From the NCBI GenBank assembly GCA_044221445.1, contig JBGAPF010000001.1, forward strand, positions 310,001 to 374,000: a stretch of 64,000 nt of DNA. The letters run 5' to 3'. The DNA comes from JBDHTS01 sp044221445. Its GTDB lineage: Bacteria > Pseudomonadota > Alphaproteobacteria > Micavibrionales > Micavibrionaceae. Shown in pieces: positions 8,843-17,712 of the stretch. The notes below the pieces were generated by a model, which did not search any database, was not told where the DNA came from, and saw only the letters and a program-made list of their open reading frames with translations. Both the position numbers and the translations under genes were made by a program. The stretch's first letter is position 1. Each line of letters starts with the position of its first letter.

Positions 8843-10294
8843 TCAGAGTCTTTTGCCTGCGTTGGCCAGGATGGCCGACGCGGCCTCCCCGGCATCGTTG
8901 AACGGATGCACCTTGCCGTTGATAACCTGCCCCTGCTCATGGCCTTTTCCGGCGATGACCAGCACGTCCCCTTCGCCCATCATCGATATGGCTTCTGCGA
9001 TGGCCGTTTTCCTGTCGCCGATTTCAAGCGCGTCGTCTCCGGCTCCCTCTAAAATCTGCTTTCGGATGGTCGCAGGGTCCTCGCTGCGGGGATTGTCGTC
9101 GGTGACGATGACGACGTCCGCCTTCTGTCGCGCGATGCGCCCCATCAGCGGACGCTTGCTCCGGTCGCGGTCGCCGCCGCAGCCGAAAACCGCCAGCAAC
9201 CGCCCTTGCGTATGGGGCCTCAACGCGCGCAGGACGTTGTCCAGCGCGTCGGGCGTATGGGCATAATCGACATAGACCGCACCCTTTTCATGACCCGGTA
9301 TCAGCTGCAAACGACCGGGAACGCCGCGCAGTTCTGACAAACCGAGCGCGAAATTGTGGATAGCGTGCATATCTTCCCCGGCGCCCGCGATAGCAAAGCC
9401 GAGAGCGCACAGCGCGTTCATGGCCATAAAATCCCCGACCAGCCGCAATTCGGTGATATGCAGCCTTCCCTCGACGCTGAATTCCATACGCTGGCCGTGC
9501 GGGAGCGGCGTCAGCCTTTCAATTTTAAGCGCCTGAGCCTTCCATCCGTAATCGATGACCGGCCGCTCCCCCGCAGCGTCGCGAAAGGCTTCGTAATCGG
9601 GCGAGTCGGCGTTCAGGACGGCGGTGCCGTCAGACCTCAGGATGTCCGTGAACAGGCGCAATTTGGCTTCGCGATAGGCGTCCATCGTGCCGTGATAGTC
9701 CAGATGGTCTAGGGTCAGGTTGGTGAACCCCGCTGCCTTTATATCGACGCCGTCCAGCCGGTATTGCTCCAGCCCGTGGCTCGACGCCTCCATCGCCAGA
9801 TGCGTCACTCCGATCTCGGCGAGTTCCGCCAGCTCGGCGTGCAGTTCAAGGGTCAGCGGCGTGGTCAGGGTGCCGGAACGCTCGATGTCCGGCCCATGGA
9901 TCCCGAGGGTTCCGATGCTGGCGGCTTTCAGCCCGTTGTTCTGCCAGAGCTGGCGCGCGAAATGCGCCACCGAGGTCTTGCCGTTGGTGCCCGTGACGGC
10001 GGCGGCGAATGCCGGCTGTTTCCCGTAAAAACGCGAAGCCGCGAGGGCGAGCGACAGACGGGGGTTGTCCGAGACCGCCGCCACCGCCCCGTCGACGGAC
10101 GCGCGACCGTCGGTCAGGACGGCGACAGCACCGTTGCGGACAGCCTCGTCGATATAGGTCTTGCCGTCCTGCTTCACGCCCGGCAGGGCCGCGAACAGGA
10201 ATCCCGGCTGCACCTTGCGGCTGTCCGAAGCCAGCCCGGCGATGACCGGGTTGTGCTGCCCGTGATAGGCAGGGATGAGGTCAGTAAGACGCAA
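8843..10294 (-). CDS. murE: UDP-N-acetylmuramoyl-tripeptide synthetase (meso-DAP type)
   Basis: Mur ligase adding the third stem residue. The DNPRSED motif is the known signature of the meso-diaminopimelate-adding enzyme, so a DAP-type wall is expected. The ATP loop VTGTNGKTS and NLTLDHLDYHG are also present. I prefer a TTG start at 10292-10294, since AAGGGGAG lies 8 nt upstream and the resulting N-terminus (MRLTDLIPAY) matches the usual family start. The in-frame ATG at 10321 has no ribosome site and would overlap ftsI by 41 bp. With the TTG start the overlap is 14 bp and the protein has 483 residues. Confidence 0.95.
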   Translation of the reverse strand: MRLTDLIPAYHGQHNPVIAGLASDSRKVQPGFLFAALPGVKQDGKTYIDEAVRNGAVAVLTDGRASVDGAVAAVSDNPRLSLALAASRFYGKQPAFAAAVTGTNGKTSVAHFARQLWQNNGLKAASIGTLGIHGPDIERSGTLTTPLTLELHAELAELAEIGVTHLAMEASSHGLEQYRLDGVDIKAAGFTNLTLDHLDYHGTMDAYREAKLRLFTDILRSDGTAVLNADSPDYEAFRDAAGERPVIDYGWKAQALKIERLTPLPHGQRMEFSVEGRLHITELRLVGDFMAMNALCALGFAIAGAGEDMHAIHNFALGLSELRGVPGRLQLIPGHEKGAVYVDYAHTPDALDNVLRALRPHTQGRLLAVFGCGGDRDRSKRPLMGRIARQKADVVIVTDDNPRSEDPATIRKQILEGAGDDALEIGDRKTAIAEAISMMGEGDVLVIAGKGHEQGQVINGKVHPFNDAGEAASAILANAGKRL

Positions 10295-12029
10295 CGGGCT
10301 TGCTCCCCTTCTTCTCGTCATGCACGTAGCGGGCGAGCGAGGCCGCGATATCCGGCTGTTCTTTTTCCGCGACCGGGGGCAGGCCGAGCAGCGGCGCCAT
10401 CGCGGCGATCACCTTGCCGACCGCGGGCGCGCCGACCCAGCCACCGGTGGCGTAGCCATAACTCGTTTTGTTCGGCTTCGGCTCGTCGATCAGGATGAAG
10501 ACGGCATAGCGCGGCGCTTCCATCGGAAAGAACCCGAGGAAACTCGACAGTTTGCGCTTGCGGTCGTATCCGCCCGCCGAAGCCTTGTCGGCCGTGCCGG
10601 TTTTTCCGCCGACATCGTACCCCGGCACGTCGGCCTTCTCCGCCGTGCCTCCGGTGACGACCATGCGCATCAGCTGGCGCATCTCATGCGACGTTTCCGG
10701 CGAGACGATGCGCACGTCGGTCTTCAGCCCGTCCCGCGCCTGGCGCGAACGGTCGAGGATAAGGGTCGGCCTTACCAATGTCCCGCCGCCCGCGATGCTG
10801 GCGGCAGCGGCCACCATCTGCAATGGGCTGACCGCGATGCCGTGCCCGAAAGCGGTGGTCAGCGTGTCGATGTCGCGCCAGGGCGACGGCATGCGGGGCT
10901 TGCCGATTTCGGAAATTTCGAGCGGCAGCGGCTGGGCAAAGCCAAGGTCGGCGAAGAAATTCTTCATGCCTTCGGCCCCGACCATTTCGCCCATCTGCGC
11001 CGCGCCGATATTCGACGAATGGATGAACACTTCAGGAATGGTCAGAAAGCGGTTTTCCGGGTGGAAGTCGTGGATGGTGTGCCTGCCGGATTTCAACGGC
11101 TTGGTCGCGTCGAACATATGGCCGATCGGCGCCTTGCCGCTGTCGAGAAGCGCCGCCGTCGAGAAAATCTTGAAGGTCGAGCCCAGTTCGTAAGAGCCCT
11201 GCGTCATCATGTTGAACATGCGCGGATCTTTGGGCGCGCCTGGGTTCTGCGGGTCAAAATCCGGCAGAGAAACGGATGCCAGGATTTCCCCGTTCGACAC
11301 GTCGAGGATAACGCCGGTTCCGGCATTGCCGTCAAAATCCTTTTTCGCGCGCATGATCTCTCTGCGCAGAATATGCTGGAGACGGATATCGAGCGTGAGG
11401 CGAAGCGGCGTCGTGCTGCTTTTCAGTAGCGGGTCGAAACTGCGCTCTATACCACCCTGCCCTTCGCCGTCCATCCCCGTATACCCGACGATGTGCGACG
11501 TCAGCGGGCCCTGCGGATAGATGCGGCGGTATTCGGTGCGGAAATTCAGGCCGGGATGGCCAAGCTTCAGCACCGCGAACTGCTCGTCCGGCGTCAGGTT
11601 GCGCTGGAGCCATATGAACCGGCATTTGCGCCGCAGTTTTTCGAGCGTGTCTTTATAAGACAGGCCAGGCAATGTATCGACCAGTTCTCTCGCTACCTGC
11701 TCGGGATGGGGAATCATCACGGGGTCAGCATAAAGCGATGCGGTTTTCAGAGACGTCGCGAGCAGGACGCCATTACGGTCCGTAATGTCCGCGCGCATTT
11801 TCGGGCTGTCGGGCCCGTTGTCTTCCGGCGCAGCCGCCACTTCCGGCGTAAACCCCGCCAGCTGGCCCTGGATCAGCGAGAGGTCGACCAGGCGCGCCGC
11901 GACCAGGATATAGATCAGCGCGAAAAACGCCGACATAAGTACCAGACGCCCGCGCGCTACCTCCAGCGCCGAACGCTTGCAGCCGGTGATGTTCATGGTG
12001 CGGCGGAAAAACGGCAGGGCGCGCTTCAT
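10281..12029 (-). CDS. ftsI: Septal peptidoglycan transpeptidase (PBP3)
   Basis: Class B penicillin-binding protein that cross-links septal peptidoglycan with FtsW. It has 582 residues: a short cytoplasmic N-terminus, one membrane anchor (about residues 29-48), a PBP dimerisation domain, and a C-terminal transpeptidase domain. The three catalytic motifs are visible as STFK (nucleophile about S284), SSN (about 338-340) and KTG (about 476-478, GGKTGTADKAS). The start overlaps the ftsL stop as ATGA. The periplasmic domain and motif set distinguish it from class A enzymes, because no glycosyltransferase region is present. Confidence 0.97.
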   Translation of the reverse strand: MKRALPFFRRTMNITGCKRSALEVARGRLVLMSAFFALIYILVAARLVDLSLIQGQLAGFTPEVAAAPEDNGPDSPKMRADITDRNGVLLATSLKTASLYADPVMIPHPEQVARELVDTLPGLSYKDTLEKLRRKCRFIWLQRNLTPDEQFAVLKLGHPGLNFRTEYRRIYPQGPLTSHIVGYTGMDGEGQGGIERSFDPLLKSSTTPLRLTLDIRLQHILRREIMRAKKDFDGNAGTGVILDVSNGEILASVSLPDFDPQNPGAPKDPRMFNMMTQGSYELGSTFKIFSTAALLDSGKAPIGHMFDATKPLKSGRHTIHDFHPENRFLTIPEVFIHSSNIGAAQMGEMVGAEGMKNFFADLGFAQPLPLEISEIGKPRMPSPWRDIDTLTTAFGHGIAVSPLQMVAAAASIAGGGTLVRPTLILDRSRQARDGLKTDVRIVSPETSHEMRQLMRMVVTGGTAEKADVPGYDVGGKTGTADKASAGGYDRKRKLSSFLGFFPMEAPRYAVFILIDEPKPNKTSYGYATGGWVGAPAVGKVIAAMAPLLGLPPVAEKEQPDIAASLARYVHDEKKGSKPVASY

Positions 12030-12451
12030 TCCCGCCCCTCTTTGCCGCCCAGCGCGGTCATCATCTCCTGGAATTTTTTCTGCTCCTGCTCCGGCGACGC
12101 GGCGGCCGCGGCGTGCAGTACGGCGGGCTGCGGCGGCAAAACCGGCGCGGGCGGCACGGCCGCCGGGATCGGCGTGGGGATCGCGTCAGGGTCGTCGGTG
12201 ACGGCGGCCAGTGTCGGCTGCTTCATGCCCAGAAACCGGGTCGCCATCGCCTCAAGCCGGTCGGGACGGTTCAGATAATCCCATTCGGCGCGCAGGACGC
12301 GGATCGCCTCCTGTTCGCTGTCCTTCTGTTTTTCCAGCGACGCCATCTGGCGCTCTGCCTTCTGGACCTTCTGCGATGTGCTGAACAGCAGAGCCCCGGT
12401 CGAAAGGGCCGCCACACATGTCACGACCGTCGAAAGCCTTATGCCCTTCAT
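12026..12451 (-). CDS. ftsL: Cell division protein FtsL-like
   Basis: A small bitopic protein between rsmH and ftsI, where FtsL is always found. From the ATG at 12449-12451 it has 141 residues. It shows one N-terminal membrane segment (STVVTCVAALSTGALLFST), a short coiled coil (QKVQKAERQMASLEKQKDSEQEAIRVL), the division-protein-typical EWDYLNRPDRLEAMATRFLGM block, and a Pro/Ala-rich periplasmic tail. The chosen start overlaps the rsmH stop as ATGA. Another ATG lies 12 bp upstream (12463) without a clear ribosome site. It is expected to act with FtsB and FtsQ in activating FtsWI; the name rests on position and architecture. Confidence 0.88.
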   Translation of the reverse strand: MKGIRLSTVVTCVAALSTGALLFSTSQKVQKAERQMASLEKQKDSEQEAIRVLRAEWDYLNRPDRLEAMATRFLGMKQPTLAAVTDDPDAIPTPIPAAVPPAPVLPPQPAVLHAAAAASPEQEQKKFQEMMTALGGKEGRE

Positions 12452-13431
12452 GCCACGCCCCATTGGTTCAACGGTGGAAAATCCTGCCGCGCCGGCGCGT
12501 CCGTCCGCACCGCGACGCGCAGCCGCGCCGAACGGGCGCGCGGGTTGGTTTTGCTTTCTTCTTCCGACGGAAAGATCGCCTTGGCGGACGACAGCGTGAA
12601 TGTGGGACTCTGCGTCTGCGTTTCCGGCTGGTACCGCGAACCGCCCCCGGCCCGCCCGGCGCGGTCCATCAGGAAACGCTTGACCAGCGTGTCCTCCAGG
12701 GAATGGAACGACACAACCGCCAGCCGCCCGTCTTCGCGCAGCAGGCCTTCCGCCGCCAGCAACGCCCGGCGCAGAACGTCCAGCTCGCCGTTGACGGCGA
12801 TGCGCAGCCCTTGAAACGTGCGCGTGGCAGAATCTATTTTGTCCTTATAGGATTTCGGCACCACGCCGCGCACAAGTTCCGCCAGCTCAAGCGTCCGCGC
12901 GAACGGCTTGTCGCGGCGCGCCTCGGCGATCGCCTTCGCCACTTTGCGCGCGTGACGCTCCTCACCGTAATGGAAAATGATGTCGGCCAGATCCTCTTCC
13001 GCATACGTATTCACGATATCCGCGGCGGTCGCGCCCGCGCCCTGGTTCATGCGCATGTCGAGCGGCCCGTCATGGCGAAACGAAAAGCCGCGTTCCGGCT
13101 GGTCGATCTGCATCGACGACACGCCGAGGTCGAGCACGAACCCATCGATTTCCCTGAACCCCGCCGCATGGACCAACGCCTCCGCGTCGCCGAAATTGCC
13201 GTGCAGAAGATGCAGCCTGTCGCTGAATTTGTCCTTCAGAGCCGCACCACGCTCCAGCGCCGTCCGGTCCTGGTCGATGGCCAGCACCACGCACCGCGCC
13301 GATTCCAGCATCGCCGCCGTATAGCCCCCCGCGCCGAATGTTCCGTCGACACAGACCTCGCCGTCGGCCAGCCGCAACCCGGCCAGTACTTCGTTCAGCA
13401 TCACGGGAATATGCGGGGCGGCCCCTGTCAT
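12448..13431 (-). CDS. rsmH: 16S rRNA (cytosine(1402)-N(4))-methyltransferase
   Basis: SAM-dependent methyltransferase (MraW) that methylates C1402 in the ribosomal decoding centre. The 327 residues begin HIPVMLNEVLAGL and carry the SAM-binding strand VDGTFGAGGYTAAML, the DLGVSSMQIDQPERGFSF motif, MRMNQ and a C-terminal FHSLEDTLVKRF segment. It overlaps mraZ by 4 bp and ftsL by 4 bp, so it is translationally locked into the division operon, the usual arrangement. Confidence 0.97.
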   Translation of the reverse strand: MTGAAPHIPVMLNEVLAGLRLADGEVCVDGTFGAGGYTAAMLESARCVVLAIDQDRTALERGAALKDKFSDRLHLLHGNFGDAEALVHAAGFREIDGFVLDLGVSSMQIDQPERGFSFRHDGPLDMRMNQGAGATAADIVNTYAEEDLADIIFHYGEERHARKVAKAIAEARRDKPFARTLELAELVRGVVPKSYKDKIDSATRTFQGLRIAVNGELDVLRRALLAAEGLLREDGRLAVVSFHSLEDTLVKRFLMDRAGRAGGGSRYQPETQTQSPTFTLSSAKAIFPSEEESKTNPRARSARLRVAVRTDAPARQDFPPLNQWGVA

Positions 13432-13883
13432 GGCGCCACCCCCTTCGGCAAAGTCAGTCCCTGGGTTTTCACCCGTTCCCTCGCTTCGGTCTTGCGCTTC
13501 TCGAATGTGGCCGGGTCCCAGATCTGGAATTTTCGGCCCAGGCCGACGAACGCCGCCTGCTCGCCGAGGCCGGAAAACTCGATCAGCGCGGGCGGCAGGA
13601 CGATCCGCCCCTCGCCGTCGAACGGCAGCTGCATCGCGTCGCCGAAGATCGCCGTCGCCAGATCGTCCTGCTCGGCGGAGAACAGATCGAACGCATCAAG
13701 CCTTCCGCTCATCTCTTCCATCAGACTCATGCCGAACCCCTCAAGGCAGGCATGGCTCGACGACCGGAACAAAACGACCCCCTGAAACGCCTGCCCGGCC
13801 AGGGCCGCGCGAAAGCTCGCCGGGACGGACACGCGTCCTTTCCGGTCGATGCGGTTCAGGAATGTCGAGAGAAACAGCGCCAT
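13428..13883 (-). CDS. mraZ: Transcriptional regulator MraZ
   Basis: First gene of the division and cell-wall operon. MraZ is an AbrB-like DNA-binding protein that in other bacteria represses its own promoter. The 151 residues from ATG 13881-13883 contain two copies of the MraZ fold: LSTFLNRIDRKGRVSVPASF at the N-terminus and DGEGRIVLPPALIEF with FVGLGRKFQIWDP in the second half. A GTG at 13898 would add five residues, but the ATG gives the conserved MALFLSTF start. Its stop overlaps the rsmH start. Four phased repeats that fit MraZ boxes lie about 65-105 bp upstream. Confidence 0.94.
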   Translation of the reverse strand: MALFLSTFLNRIDRKGRVSVPASFRAALAGQAFQGVVLFRSSSHACLEGFGMSLMEEMSGRLDAFDLFSAEQDDLATAIFGDAMQLPFDGEGRIVLPPALIEFSGLGEQAAFVGLGRKFQIWDPATFEKRKTEARERVKTQGLTLPKGVAP

Positions 13884-13947
13884 GAGGACTGTATGCACCC
13901 TGCCGGAGAGTTGTCGTGCGATCCGACCGGGACGATCCCGAACGGAA

Positions 13948-13987
13948 ATGGATATTTATGGGATACCATGGGATTTCATGGGCGGTC
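13948..13987 (-). promoter_or_regulatory. Four 10-bp-phased MraZ-box-like repeats upstream of mraZ
   Basis: On the plus strand four ATGG(G) units start at 13948, 13958, 13968 and 13978, that is, exactly every 10 bp; the last three are ATGGG. Known MraZ sites are TGGG direct repeats with 5-nt spacers in the mraZ promoter. A possible promoter on the minus strand, TTGACC-N18-TATCCC, overlaps the array, so binding would block transcription of the whole cluster. The repeats read on the strand opposite to mraZ. The surrounding 13884-14308 region otherwise holds only the tandem duplication described next. Confidence 0.7.
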
Positions 13988-14234
13988 AATTTCAAATAGT
14001 GCATTTATCCAAAGGTAGTCACAGTTTTTTCCTGCAATTTCAGGCATAAAGGCTGTGGATGGATATGGGGGACAAATCGAATTTTGCTTGTTTCCTATGG
14101 ACGTATCTTACGGTCCGAAGCGTGAATAAAGCCTCCGCAAACCGTCCGGCTACAGCACAAAATTTCTTCACTGATTCCGTTATGAAAATTTTGTTGCGCA
14201 AATGAGTCCTTTATGGTAATGAAAATGCGTTGCT

Positions 14235-14265
14235 CCGTACTACGGTGCATCCGTACTACGGTGCA
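14235..14265. repeat. Short tandem duplication in the mraZ upstream region
   Basis: The 15-nt unit CCGTACTACGGTGCA occurs at 14235-14249 and again at 14251-14265 (period 16). The unit contains the palindrome GTACTACGGTGC only imperfectly. It lies about 45 bp upstream of the small membrane-protein start and could be part of that gene's promoter region. No function can be assigned. Confidence 0.7.
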
Positions 14266-14308
14266 ACAGTGTGTGGGAAAATGTGTGTGTAATGGGGGAG
14301 GACTGCCA

Positions 14309-14452
14309 ATGCTGGTTATCCTGCTCATGTTGATTCTGGCGATTAATGGCGGGCTGTTTACGGGGACGCTTCTGTTCTCGGCGATAGAGACCGCGCGTTT
14401 TGGCCAGCTTGTCGATATGGCCGATAAACTCTGGCGACCGTCGTCTTTTTAA
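14309..14452 (+). CDS. Small single-span membrane protein
   Basis: A 47-residue open frame preceded by a very good ribosome site (GGGGGAGG, 7 nt before ATG 14309-14311). It starts MLVILLMLILAINGGLFTG, a single hydrophobic segment of about 20 residues, followed by a short polar tail ending DKLWRPSSF. A longer in-frame ATG (14213) would add a Cys-rich, implausible N-terminus. No family is recognised. It lies between mraZ (divergent) and rnpB (convergent) and is followed by the strong hairpin at 14486-14517. Confidence 0.6.
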   Translation: MLVILLMLILAINGGLFTGTLLFSAIETARFGQLVDMADKLWRPSSF

Positions 14453-14485
14453 GACGTCAGGCGTTTACATTTCTGAAAATGTTAA

Positions 14486-14517
14486 GAAAGGCCGCCCGGT
14501 TGAACGGGCGGCCTTTC
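14486..14517 (-). terminator. Strong bidirectional terminator hairpin
   Basis: A perfect 13-bp GC-rich inverted repeat (GAAAGGCCGCCCG and its complement) encloses a 6-nt loop. It lies just beyond the 3' end of rnpB on the minus strand and just beyond the small membrane-protein gene on the plus strand, so it probably ends both transcripts. U-tracts on either side are short. Confidence 0.8.
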
Positions 14518-14532
14518 GTAATAAAGAGGAAT

Positions 14533-14926
<394 letters not shown>

Positions 14927-14966
14927 AAGATGATCTATTGCAAAGTTATCGCGCGGACACAAGGTT

Positions 14967-15740
14967 TTACGCGCGCCGCAGCCTTTGCAGGCGATGCAGC
15001 CTGGCCAGCGTTTCGCGCCCCGCCTCGCCGGCTTCGCCGCCTTGACGAAAGACCTCTGGCTGATAATGGCGCTGAAATGCCGTAACAAGAGTGGGCACCT
15101 CGACGCGCGCATCGTAGCCGGCCTCGGCGAGAGCGGCGCGGATCAGGTCTTCGTTGCCGACCCACTGGCCCGATTCCTGGTAATCCTGGGTCTCCGCTTT
15201 CGGCCAGACGCCGATGCCGTGCCGCGCCAGCAACGCCCAGTCGAACAGTTCGCCCGGATCCGCCTTGCGGTCCGGCGCGATATCGGAATGGGCGAGAACG
15301 TCGGCGGGGCGGATGCCGTTGCGGGCGATGATTTCATGGCACAGGCCGGCCACGGCCAGCATCTGCTGCGCGGGAAAAACCCTGTAGCCGAATTCATGTC
15401 CGGGATTGACGATCTCGACTCCGATGGACAGGGAATTTAGATCGTCCAGGCCGTCCCATCTCGATACGCCCGCATGCCAGGCGCGTTTGTCTTCCGCCAC
15501 GAACCGCGTCACCGCGCCGTCCAGGTCGACCATATAATGCGGGCTGACCGGTCCGCCCGGATGATCGGGGCTCGCGTTCATATAATGGTCTTCCGCGTCC
15601 CGGCCCGTCGCGGTGCCTGTATAATGCAGGACGAGATACGAAGGCTTGGCCTCGCCTTTCCGCTCGTTGAAATTCGGGGAAGACAGTTCGCGTATTTTCA
15701 GCACGGGCGGGATCTCGTTTTCACGGGTTGCTTCCCCCAT
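14967..15740 (-). CDS. AmpD-type N-acetylmuramoyl-L-alanine amidase with PG-binding domain
   Basis: Zinc amidase of the Amidase_2 family cleaving the MurNAc-L-Ala bond. Ligand candidates are the His in VLHYTGT (about H39), the His of AHSDIAPDRKADPG (about H151) and the Asp ten residues later. The C-terminal third (SGQWVGNEDLIRAALAEAG... TLVTAFQRHYQPE) looks like a PG_binding_1 domain. I took ATG 15738-15740 because of an upstream AGGCAGGG; another ATG at 15773 would add 11 residues. No signal peptide is evident, so a cytosolic recycling role like AmpD is plausible, though the binding domain could suggest export by another route. Confidence 0.88.
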   Translation of the reverse strand: MGEATRENEIPPVLKIRELSSPNFNERKGEAKPSYLVLHYTGTATGRDAEDHYMNASPDHPGGPVSPHYMVDLDGAVTRFVAEDKRAWHAGVSRWDGLDDLNSLSIGVEIVNPGHEFGYRVFPAQQMLAVAGLCHEIIARNGIRPADVLAHSDIAPDRKADPGELFDWALLARHGIGVWPKAETQDYQESGQWVGNEDLIRAALAEAGYDARVEVPTLVTAFQRHYQPEVFRQGGEAGEAGRETLARLHRLQRLRRA

Positions 15741-15936
15741 ATTACCCTGCCTGTCCCGTGAAACAAGGGGCATATCTTTAACACACCAAGCCTTAGCCTA
15801 TAATAACACCTTGATTATAAATAAAAAAAATAGACGGCATTTTATATTAAATTTTCATAATATTACTCTATTTTTACTTTTCCCCCGGCATAATGGAAAG
15901 GCTACGGGGACATTTCATTTAAACAGAAGCGGCGTC

Positions 15937-16536
15937 ATGCTTTTTACCGGCAAGAGTTTCGAACTGATGGGCATGGCGGCATTCAATATGTTTCTGGCCA
16001 TGATTCTGTCGGTTACGTTCATGAGCCAGTCGGGTAACTCCTCCCTGAACCGCCTCACTGAAGAAAATATCAGCCAGTTCATCAAGGAATCAACCGCGAT
16101 CTCCAGCGGGACCCGCGAAGGCATGGATCAGCTGGGTATCGCCGAATATCTGATGAAGCATATACAGGACGGGAGCATATTCAAAAGCACCGTGCAGATC
16201 GACATCGAGAACGCGGCGGAAAAGGAGCGCGACCTCGCATTCGATAAGAAAAATTATATCGGCCATGTTCTCGAAGGCCTGAAGGCGATGAAGGATCACG
16301 AGGAATCGACCCGCATCGAAAATATACAGATCGCAGACGGCGCCACGCACGCGAAGGTCATCACATCGAGCGTCGAACGCGGCAGCCTGCAGGTGGATGC
16401 CGGGACGGGAGAGCCCGTGATGACGCCGGTACGCGGCATATCCTATTGCGAGCAGAACATTATCCTGAAAGACCGGACGATCCGCATGGCCGGCGCGGTC
16501 TGCAGCACCAGCATTCAGTCCGACGGTTCGCAATAG
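15937..16536 (+). CDS. Membrane-anchored or exported hypothetical protein, paralog A
   Basis: A 199-residue protein whose N-terminus (MGMAAFNMFLAMILSVTFM) is a signal peptide or anchor. The mature part has an SLNRLTEENISQFIKES helix, KKNYIGHVLEG, a strand pair (IENIQIADGATHAKVITSSVE) and a late CEQNIILKDRTIRMAGAVC pair that may form a disulfide. It aligns by eye with the next gene over its whole length. The overall pattern resembles the NTF2/SnoaL-like fold, which is inference. A long AT-rich stretch (15775-15930) upstream probably holds the promoter. Confidence 0.65.
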   Translation: MLFTGKSFELMGMAAFNMFLAMILSVTFMSQSGNSSLNRLTEENISQFIKESTAISSGTREGMDQLGIAEYLMKHIQDGSIFKSTVQIDIENAAEKERDLAFDKKNYIGHVLEGLKAMKDHEESTRIENIQIADGATHAKVITSSVERGSLQVDAGTGEPVMTPVRGISYCEQNIILKDRTIRMAGAVCSTSIQSDGSQ

Positions 16537-16652
16537 GCGTCCTTATGCATACCATGGTCATGACTGCGCATAAGCGCGCAGAAAACCCCTGGCATTTCAT
16601 GCGCAGGAACGTTCATATAGGCAGACGGCACCAAAACAGGACGGATAATATC

Positions 16653-17255
16653 ATGAACCTCGGTTTCGCGGCTTTTATCACGGCGGTCTTCCTCCTTTCA
16701 TCCCCGGCGCGCGCGGACCTGATCGTTCACAACGATTTCGCCGCCAGCCTGAACCAGAACAATATCCGCGCCTTTCTGGAACAGGCTGAGCAGATGGCGA
16801 ACGGCCAGGGCGATATGACGCTCGAGGATATGACCGCATGGTTTGACAATCATCTGGCGGAGGACGGACGCTTCGCCACCACTCTGCACTATGAAATGCC
16901 GGGCAGGCCCGCGAAGGATACGTCCATTTCTCTCAATAAACCGCAATATATCGAAGGAATTGTCGGTGGCCGCGACACGATGCAGAATTATTCCAGCACG
17001 CTCGATATCCAGGCGGTCGATATTTCAGCCAATGGAAAACGCGCCACCTTGAAAACCGTCACACATGAGCGCGGAAAACTTTCCATTCCCAACGAACAGG
17101 CGGGCGGCGCGGATCTTGTTCCCGTCCAGGGCCAGTCGGCATGCGACCAGGTCCTGATCATCTCCGAGTCAAATTACATCCAGATGCAAAAGGCCGAATG
17201 CAAAACGTCGATGAAAATCGATCCGTGGGACGGACAGCCGCTGGAACAGCCGTGA
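16653..17255 (+). CDS. Exported hypothetical protein, paralog B
   Basis: A 200-residue protein with a clear signal peptide (MNLGFAAFITAVFLLSSPARA, cleavage after ARA). Mature sequence shows SLNQNNIRAFLEQAEQ, DMTAWFDNHLAEDGRF, KPQYIEGIVGG, VDISANGKRATLKTVTHERG, and a late CDQVLIISESNYIQMQKAEC pair. These line up with equivalent blocks in the preceding gene, so the two are tandem duplicates that diverged strongly. An NTF2/SnoaL-like fold is suspected. Start chosen at the ATG giving the signal peptide. AGGACGG lies upstream. Confidence 0.7.
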   Translation: MNLGFAAFITAVFLLSSPARADLIVHNDFAASLNQNNIRAFLEQAEQMANGQGDMTLEDMTAWFDNHLAEDGRFATTLHYEMPGRPAKDTSISLNKPQYIEGIVGGRDTMQNYSSTLDIQAVDISANGKRATLKTVTHERGKLSIPNEQAGGADLVPVQGQSACDQVLIISESNYIQMQKAECKTSMKIDPWDGQPLEQP

Positions 17256-17263
17256 ACGGAGTG

Positions 17264-17686
17264 TCAGCCCAGCGCCTGCATCGATATATGCACCAGCGCA
17301 AAGATGTAATATCCCGCAAGTTGGTATCCTGAATCGATGGCGACCGCGTTCAGGGAGTTCCCGGTATACAGCGCGCCCATCAGTGTCGGCGGCATGGCGA
17401 ACGCCACCCAGAACAGGCAGGACAGGCTGATGAAGGCCGGCACAGAGTTGGCGCCCAGAAGTTCCGCCAGGAACGAATAGAAACACGCCGAAACCAGCCA
17501 CAGCATGAAGGTATAGATAACCGTTTTGGCCTGGGGCTGCATTTCGCCCGTTGACTTGCCGCGCGCCTCCATCCATCGCGCGCCCATCACCTTGGGATGA
17601 TACCAAAAGACGCCGAGGCCGCAGGCGGCGATGGCGGACAGCAAAGCGGTCATCAAGGGAAAATCGAGTGTGGCAGGTCCGGTCAT
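17264..17686 (-). CDS. DUF1761-type small membrane protein
   Basis: A 140-residue protein with about four hydrophobic segments: LMTALLSAIAACGLGVFWYH, VIYTFMLWLVSACFYSFLAELL, FISLSCLFWVAFAMPPTLMG and LAGYYIFALVHISMQALG. The WYHPKVMGARWMEA segment after the first helix is typical of DUF1761 proteins, whose function is unknown. The ATG at 17684-17686 has GGGGG upstream; another ATG lies 12 bp earlier. It follows sdhB by 26 bp on the same strand and is probably co-transcribed with it. Confidence 0.72.
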   Translation of the reverse strand: MTGPATLDFPLMTALLSAIAACGLGVFWYHPKVMGARWMEARGKSTGEMQPQAKTVIYTFMLWLVSACFYSFLAELLGANSVPAFISLSCLFWVAFAMPPTLMGALYTGNSLNAVAIDSGYQLAGYYIFALVHISMQALG

Positions 17687-17712
17687 TATAGCCCCCATTG
17701 AGTTTGGATGTT

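Noticed and set aside
13948..13987. Possible CRISPR-like array because of regular spacing
   Set aside because: The period is 10 bp and the units are 4-5 bp; this fits transcription-factor boxes. No CRISPR array or cas gene was seen in the window.
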